Assembly: GCA_900546735.1 (NCBI GenBank)
Contig: URDW01000116.1
Span: forward strand, 1 to 6,626
Direction of reading: 5' to 3'
DNA from: an uncultured Oscillospiraceae bacterium
GTDB taxonomy: Bacteria; Bacillota; Clostridia; Oscillospirales; Acutalibacteraceae
DNA length: 6,626 nt
Made by a program: the position numbers and the translations under genes. Each line of letters opens with the position of its first letter. The stretch's first letter is position 1. Positions 5,347-6,626 of this stretch are shown here, in pieces. The notes beneath the pieces were generated by a model, which ran no database searches, was not told where the DNA came from, and saw only the letters and a program-made list of their open reading frames with translations.

Positions 5347-6570
5347 TTATTTCAGATTTTGAACGATTTCAACGGTTTCACGGGCGATCATGCGCTCCTC
5401 GTCAGTGGCAAGCACAAAGACGCGAACGGGTGAGCTGCTTTCGGTCAGCTCGGCCTCTTTGCCGTGGAACGTGTTTTTGTTGACCTCTTCATCGATCTGA
5501 ATGCCCATGTAACCGAAATACGAACAGATGCGTGAACGCAGCCAGTAGCCGTTTTCACCGATACCGCCGGTGAAGACGATCGCATCTACGCCGTTCATGG
5601 CGGCAATATAGGAGCCGATGTACTTAGCGATCTGGTAAGCCTGCATCTCGTGCGCAAGCGTTGCGCGTACATTGCCCTTGCCCTGCGCCGCAACAATGTC
5701 GCGGTCGTCCGAAGAAATGCCGGAGATCGCCTCTACACCGGAGTGTTTGTTGAGGATCGTGTCCATCTCGTCGGGTGTGAGGTTTTCCTTTTTCATCAGG
5801 AACGTTACGACACTGGGGTCCACGCCGCCGGAGCGCGTGCCCATCATAAATCCGTCAAGCGGCGTAAAGCCCATGGAGGTGTCTACCACACGGCCGTGCT
5901 CCACAGCCGTAACGGAGGAGCCGTTGCCAAGGTGGCAGGTAATAAGCTTCAGGTCCTTAAGATCGCGGCCCATGACATCGGCACAGTGCTGGCTGATAAA
6001 CTTGTGCGACGTACCGTGGAAGCCGTAGCGGCGCACCGCGTATTTTTCGTAGTATTCGTAGGGCACAGCGTACATGTAAGCCTTGGGCGGCATGGTGCTG
6101 TGGAAAGCTGTGTCAAACACCATGACCTGCGGCACATCCGGCCCGACAACGGCCAGGCACGCCTCGTAGCCCTGGGCGTTGGCAACGGCGTGCAGCGGCG
6201 CAAGCGGCGCAAGGCCGCGCACATCCTGGTGCACTTTTTCGGTTACAAGAACACTCTTTGTGTACTTGTCGCCGCCCTGCACGACACGGTGGCCGATGGC
6301 GTCGATCTCGTCAAACGAATCGATGACGCGGTTGTCGCCCTCGCTGAGCAGTTTTTTGACCTCGTAAAACGCCTCTTTATGGTCGGACACGGCCTTGTCG
6401 TACTCGACCGTCTCTTTGCCGGGGCGCTTGTAAATGATGTTTTTTGTACCGGCGACATCCGCCATGCCGATCCGTTCCACAACGCCTTTTGCAAGGACAG
6501 ATTCATCGTGCATGTCCATCAGCTGGTATTTGAGCGACGAACTGCCTGCATTGATTACAAGGACTTTCAA
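5347..6570 (-). CDS. ackA: Acetate kinase, full length, TTG start
   Basis: Transfers phosphate from acetyl phosphate to ADP, giving acetate and ATP, the last step of the Pta-AckA route in the cytoplasm. At 407 residues it is the usual size (about 400). Residues known from the Methanosarcina enzyme are all in place: Asn7, Ser10 and Ser12 in NAGSSSLKY, Arg95 in GHRVVQGG, His127 in APLAPLHA, Asp153 in FDTAFH, His185 in YGFHGTSH, Arg246 in GTRSGGVDPS, the FTGGIGENG nucleotide loop (333-341) and Glu391 in ATDEE. The chosen start is TTG at 6570, giving the conserved KVLVINAG beginning with GGAGG 8 bases upstream; a longer version from TTG at 6585 would overlap that ribosome binding site. pta, its usual partner, is not in the window and could lie beyond 6626. 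Confidence 0.98.
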   Translation of the reverse strand: MKVLVINAGSSSLKYQLMDMHDESVLAKGVVERIGMADVAGTKNIIYKRPGKETVEYDKAVSDHKEAFYEVKKLLSEGDNRVIDSFDEIDAIGHRVVQGGDKYTKSVLVTEKVHQDVRGLAPLAPLHAVANAQGYEACLAVVGPDVPQVMVFDTAFHSTMPPKAYMYAVPYEYYEKYAVRRYGFHGTSHKFISQHCADVMGRDLKDLKLITCHLGNGSSVTAVEHGRVVDTSMGFTPLDGFMMGTRSGGVDPSVVTFLMKKENLTPDEMDTILNKHSGVEAISGISSDDRDIVAAQGKGNVRATLAHEMQAYQIAKYIGSYIAAMNGVDAIVFTGGIGENGYWLRSRICSYFGYMGIQIDEEVNKNTFHGKEAELTESSSPVRVFVLATDEERMIARETVEIVQNLK

Positions 6571-6578
6571 AATTAATA

Positions 6579-6583
6579 CCTCC
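6579..6583 (-). promoter_or_regulatory. Ribosome binding site that fixes the ackA start
   Basis: GGAGG on the minus strand, 8 bases before the TTG at 6570. The only other in-frame upstream start, TTG at 6585, directly abuts this motif and would put it within the coding sequence, adding MEVLI that acetate kinases lack. Confidence 0.88.
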
Positions 6584-6609
6584 AACGATTGAAATCAACA
6601 GTTACTGGT

Positions 6610-6615
6610 ATTATA
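6610..6615 (-). promoter_or_regulatory. ackA promoter -10 box
   Basis: A perfect TATAAT on the minus strand, 39 bases upstream of the ackA start, predicting a transcript start near 6603 and a leader of about 33 bases. Only 11 bases precede it in the window, so the -35 box would fall outside and cannot be checked. Surrounding sequence is strongly A+T-rich compared with the coding regions. Confidence 0.6.
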
Positions 6616-6626
6616 ATAATATATAC

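Noticed and set aside
5650..6576. A 308-codon plus-strand open frame opposite ackA
   Set aside because: Entirely antisense to a catalytic-residue-complete acetate kinase; the protein is a Val/His/Arg-rich shadow without recognisable motifs.

Overview
All seven genes lie on the minus strand, so the biology reads from right to left: ackA (acetate kinase), a small YdbC/PC4-like protein, alaS (alanyl-tRNA synthetase), a HIT-family protein, a PRPP-dependent phosphoribosyltransferase, a predicted secreted lipoprotein, and the N-terminal half of ldh (L-lactate dehydrogenase). The gene content (acetate and lactate fermentation enzymes, a Clostridia-style AlaRS with a Cys-rich insert, a Firmicutes-type YdbC), strong AGGAGG-type ribosome binding sites and moderately high GC suggest a fermentative Clostridia member, possibly a gut Oscillospiraceae/Ruminococcaceae. 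That placement is an inference from protein style, not from a marker phylogeny.

Layout. (1) Bases 1-26 are not genomic: they match the end of an Illumina Nextera (Tn5) adapter, including the complete 19-bp mosaic end. The native sequence starts at 27, in the middle of ldh. (2) Bases 6626-5101: a -10 box, ackA from a TTG start, a 30-bp gap, ydbC-like, then a strong hairpin terminator (5063-5102) closing this unit. (3) Bases 5015-617: alaS, HIT protein, phosphoribosyltransferase and lipoprotein are packed tightly (the HIT ribosome binding site overlaps the alaS stop codon; HIT and phosphoribosyltransferase share one base; an 8-bp gap precedes the lipoprotein) and end at a second strong terminator (563-598), so they look like one operon. 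(4) Bases 482-27: ldh, starting a new unit with only a weak candidate promoter.

Functionally the window is central metabolism and translation. AckA makes ATP and acetate from acetyl phosphate, and Ldh reoxidises NADH on pyruvate. The alaS operon combines tRNA charging with two nucleotide-handling enzymes. I see no mobile element, CRISPR array, RNA gene or defence system. No undescribed system is evident; the points that merit a second look are the adapter artefact, the uncharacterised lipoprotein with an internal 10-residue duplication, the alaS operon composition, and the short alaS leader with no T-box. No gene-free stretch exceeds about 135 bases.
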